From Zygnema cylindricum (lineage: Eukaryota; Streptophyta; Zygnematophyceae; Zygnematales; Zygnemataceae), in contig JBBHKE010002620.1 of the NCBI GenBank assembly GCA_037447655.1, forward strand, positions 1 to 44,837: a stretch of 44,837 nucleotides of DNA. The letters run 5' to 3'. Within the stretch, counting starts at the first letter, position 1; every line of letters begins with the position of its first letter. The notes beneath the pieces are model-generated. The model was not told the DNA's origin. It did not search any database and saw only the letters and a program-made list of their open reading frames with translations. The position numbers and the translations under genes are program-made. Below are positions 42,695 to 44,837 of this stretch, piece after piece.

Positions 42695-42779
42695 CATAGT
42701 TGTTCAAATGCATATTACGCAAGAAACGAACGCGCGAATACTAAAAAAAGTTAAAATTCGCATGAATTGAACAACTATG
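42695..42779. mobile_element. 85-bp hAT-type MITE with perfect 8-bp target duplication
   Basis: Terminal inverted repeats CATAGTTGTTCAA (42695-42707) and TTGAACAACTATG (42767-42779). GTTTGCGG stands on both sides (42687-42694 and 42780-42787), an exact 8-bp duplication as made by hAT transposases. The inner arms (aaatgc ... gcatgaatt) extend the hairpin. No coding capacity. It cut the sequence cagtttgcggtggttgtg. Confidence 0.9.
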
Positions 42780-42787
42780 GTTTGCGG

Positions 42788-43589
42788 TGGTTGTGAGGTC
42801 GTGCTTCACGGCATAGCAGCTTTGGTGAATCGCCATCCAGATCGGTTGGCGGTTGTCCTAAAGGCACTGACCGACAATAACTTACAACTTACCAAAGCAC
42901 TAAAGATCCCCTCGTAATTTAGACAATGAAACAGACTTTACTACAACTACAACACGCTAGACCCATTCGTTGCCCAAAATGTACACAAGATATCACCCAC
43001 GCTCTGAAACAGTTTAGACCTGTATTTCTCTCAACATATATAACTGTTTTTGCTGTCTTGGAACCATAATTAAACTGAGCTTAAAATGCTTTCGCCAACC
43101 TGAAAGGATCCCGAACTAATACGGAAAAAACGGCAGAACCATTGCCAAAATTTCGACGATTTCTTAGTTTGGTTTCGTTTAGATCGAAACTAAAAAGGTT
43201 ACAACTTTTTAAGTAACTTAGATTAGAATACACATGTGAAGTAGCATTTAGATGTGGGCTCTGACAAGATTTTCTCATCATAAGGGAAAAAAACGCAACA
43301 GGTATTTCATTGGTAAACAAAAATCGTAGAACATTGAACAAAAAAAAAATTAAGAATAAGATAAAGAAATTTTAAGGGAAACCAAAGAATATATACAATG
43401 GAACTCAATCGATCGAGGTCAATCCAAATAAACGTAGAAAAAGGTTAAGGACATCTCTAATTCGACCAAAAGCCTAGAAAATATTGCCAATAAGGGGATT
43501 GCTAAATTCTTAGAAAGAGAAGAAAATAAACTATCAATAAACGATGTCGGAATAAGTTAAATTGACGTTTTTTTTTTTGGAGCAATTAC
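42788..43589. other. Non-coding DNA left of the right-edge gene
   Basis: No supported gene. It may contain later exons or the 3' UTR of the minus-strand gene, but no acceptor-exon-donor set could be recognised. Confidence 0.4.
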
Positions 43590-44091
43590 CTTTCCAATTT
43601 ACTCACAAAACTATCCACAGGAGGCAGTTCTCGAACCAATTCTACCCAATCGGGCATTCCCTGAAAAAAAAACCATCCCGAAAAAGACACATGATAGGCA
43701 CAACAACAAAAAAAGGAAAAATTGAAGTCAATAACGGAACGAAAAGCAAATATTTCCACATAAAAAAGGGAGAACTAAAGGATAACTTCCAACTCCAGAA
43801 GATGCAGTCGAGGACAACTACAATAATCCCAAACTTCCCAAAACCTAGCACTAACATCAAGATAACCCTCCCCAGCTCCCTCCCCCTCCCCCTCCCCCTC
43901 CCCCTCTCCGTTCCCACCCCCCACTCCCTCTAACTTTCCCTTTATGAGGATTAAACATCGGCAAAAACATTAAGAAAGAAAGCATGATTTTTACCCGCCC
44001 AGATTTTCGAAGTCTTCCATCCAATCGGAGAAGGAGAAATACATCCTCTCCAGGGAGCACTCCTTCAGATTGCTGCTGCTGAATAACCCAC
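43590..44091 (-). CDS. Partial unrecognised gene: two linked exons
   Basis: Minus-strand exon 44091-43995 (97 bp; acceptor ctctggcag, donor gtaaaa) reads WVIQQQQSEG, then LPGEDVFLLLRLDGRLRKSGR. Exon 43660-43590 (71 bp; acceptor tttttttcag, donor gtaatt) reads GMPDWVELVRELPPVDSFVS, then KLE. The phases fit: the first exon ends in phase 0 and the second starts there, without stops. I do not recognise the protein. Gene start and end are not identified. The pyrimidine tract of the first exon is a CTCCCT repeat. A chance pair of open segments is possible but unlikely given both splice signals. Confidence 0.5.
43867..43922. repeat. CTCCCC repeat inside the intron of the right-edge gene
   Basis: Plus-strand CTCCCC units (43875-43905) followed by ccgttcccacccccc. 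On the minus (coding) strand it is a G-rich run in the 334-bp intron. Confidence 0.85.
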
Positions 44092-44096
44092 CTGCC

Positions 44097-44139
44097 AGAG
44101 GGAGAGGGAGAGGGAGAGAGAGAGGGGGAGGGAGAGGGA
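44097..44139. repeat. GGGAGA repeat
   Basis: About 43 bp of GGGAGA with some GAGAGA. In the minus strand it is the pyrimidine tract before the acceptor of exon 44091-43995. Confidence 0.9.
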
Positions 44140-44522
44140 CAAGAAAACCACAAAAAAATACTTTCCCTCATCTCGTTCGATTACAGTAACGCAATCCGTA
44201 ATTTTATTTCAGTCATCTCAAGTAGTTTTTAACAGCGAAAGAAAATGGAAGTTAAGTTCATATTTGAAAAATCCCAAACACTCACCACGAATAAGGAATG
44301 CTCAGTCATTTCTTTCAGCTAGATTTTTCTTCTTTTTCCCAATGTTTAAGACGATCTGAAATAGAAACCATTAAACCTATAAATAACAATTCTGTTCAAA
44401 CCTTTAACCATCAAAGATATAAAAGGAGCTCAAAAACTGAATGTCGGGTTTTGCCAACAATGGCATCAAATTGAAAAAAGAAAAATACAGAAAAAAAAGC
44501 ACAAAGTTTCTGTGGCTTTTAC

Positions 44523-44570
44523 CAATATCCTGCCTGTGACAGACCTTAGAGTTCTTAAATGGACAGACTC
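44523..44570 (-). CDS. Candidate further exon of the right-edge gene
   Basis: Minus-strand 48 bp between acceptor attgttttag and donor gtaaaa read ESVHLRTLRSVTGRIL without stops in phase 0. It could belong to the same gene as 43590-44091, but phase demands at least one more exon in between, which I did not find. Confidence 0.28.
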
Positions 44571-44797
44571 CTAAAACAATAATACAAACTTTATATACTC
44601 ACGTTTGACATAATAAAACCAAATTTTATTATCATAAATACAATGACTTTTTCAACTCTTTTTGGTAAGCTCTTAAAAATAAACCATTCAAATTTTAACC
44701 GCTTGAAAACTATTTTGCATTGTGTTTATCGATCCATGTCCATATGCAATACTCCATTTTAATTTAATTCACAATCGGAGAATGAAGACATCCAACA

Positions 44798-44837
44798 GGG
44801 AGAGGGAGAGGGAGAGGGAGAGGGAGAGGGAGAGGGA
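44798..44837. repeat. GGGAGA hexanucleotide repeat at the window end
   Basis: A pure GGGAGA repeat of 40 bp that continues past the right edge. It has the same unit and strand as 26205 and 44097. Confidence 0.95.

Noticed and set aside
42778-42918. Plus-strand 46-codon frame (MVCGGCEVVLHGIAALV...)
   Set aside because: Its start codon is created by the MITE end; too short and without a known domain.
43562-43933. Plus-strand 123-codon frame
   Set aside because: It reads antisense across the minus-strand exon, intron and CTCCCC repeat; composition-driven.
44280-44355. Possible extra exon on the minus strand between tatttcag and gtgagtg
   Set aside because: All three frames contain stops.

Overview
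The window is nuclear DNA of a flowering plant; the species cannot be named from it. The evidence is decayed Ty1/copia and Ty3/gypsy LTR retrotransposons of plant type, a MATE (DTX) transporter gene with 11 exons and GT-AG introns, two relatives of the plant-specific DUF674 family, a tRNA-derived SINE and several MITEs. There are no bacterial operons, rRNA genes, canonical tRNA genes or CRISPR arrays.

Layout. 1-1949: minus-strand gag-protease remnant of a Ty3/gypsy element. 1950-4186: no gene, but a cluster of telo-box (AAACCCTAA) motifs. 4187-10617: complete but dead copia element E1 on the plus strand, with two LTRs, primer site and polypurine tract. 10618-10877: spacer. 10878-18568: older relative E2 on the minus strand, tail to tail with E1, holding a nested solo LTR (13307-13787) and about 1 kb of foreign sequence between gag and protease. 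18569-18703: minisatellite junction. 18704-22870: third relative E3 (minus), lacking the end of RT, RNase H and the 3' LTR. 22905-23318: plus-strand fragment of LTR and RT. 23319-25551: non-coding, with scattered G-boxes and a GTACT-rich minisatellite, probably the promoter region of the next gene. 25552-33347: MATE transporter gene (527 codons). 34959-36602: DUF674 gene copy 1 with one frameshift.

From about 37164 to 42290 the 3' part of the MATE gene and the whole DUF674 gene are repeated in direct orientation (unit B). The duplicate holds a MATE exon 8 remnant, an almost perfect MATE last exon, and a DUF674 copy broken by a SINE, an in-frame stop and a shifted first exon. It also carries a nest of inverted-repeat elements. 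An 85-bp hAT-type MITE with a perfect 8-bp target duplication lies at 42695-42779. The right edge shows two coherent exons of an unrecognised minus-strand gene.

The most notable signals are these. (1) The copia family uses a primer-binding site matching the anticodon arm of initiator tRNA-Met (half-tRNA priming as in Drosophila copia), and the likely gag ATG lies inside that site. (2) The LTRs carry an antisense tRNA-like unit with A box, B box and T-run, and E2's two LTRs show a compensatory stem change. (3) The protease motif DSGAS is hit at a different residue in each of the three copies. (4) A tandem duplication has its left breakpoint in a C-rich tract of a MATE intron. (5) One MATE exon is very GC-rich and sits between C-rich and G-rich tracts. 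Only the MATE gene looks intact. All retroelement reading frames are broken.
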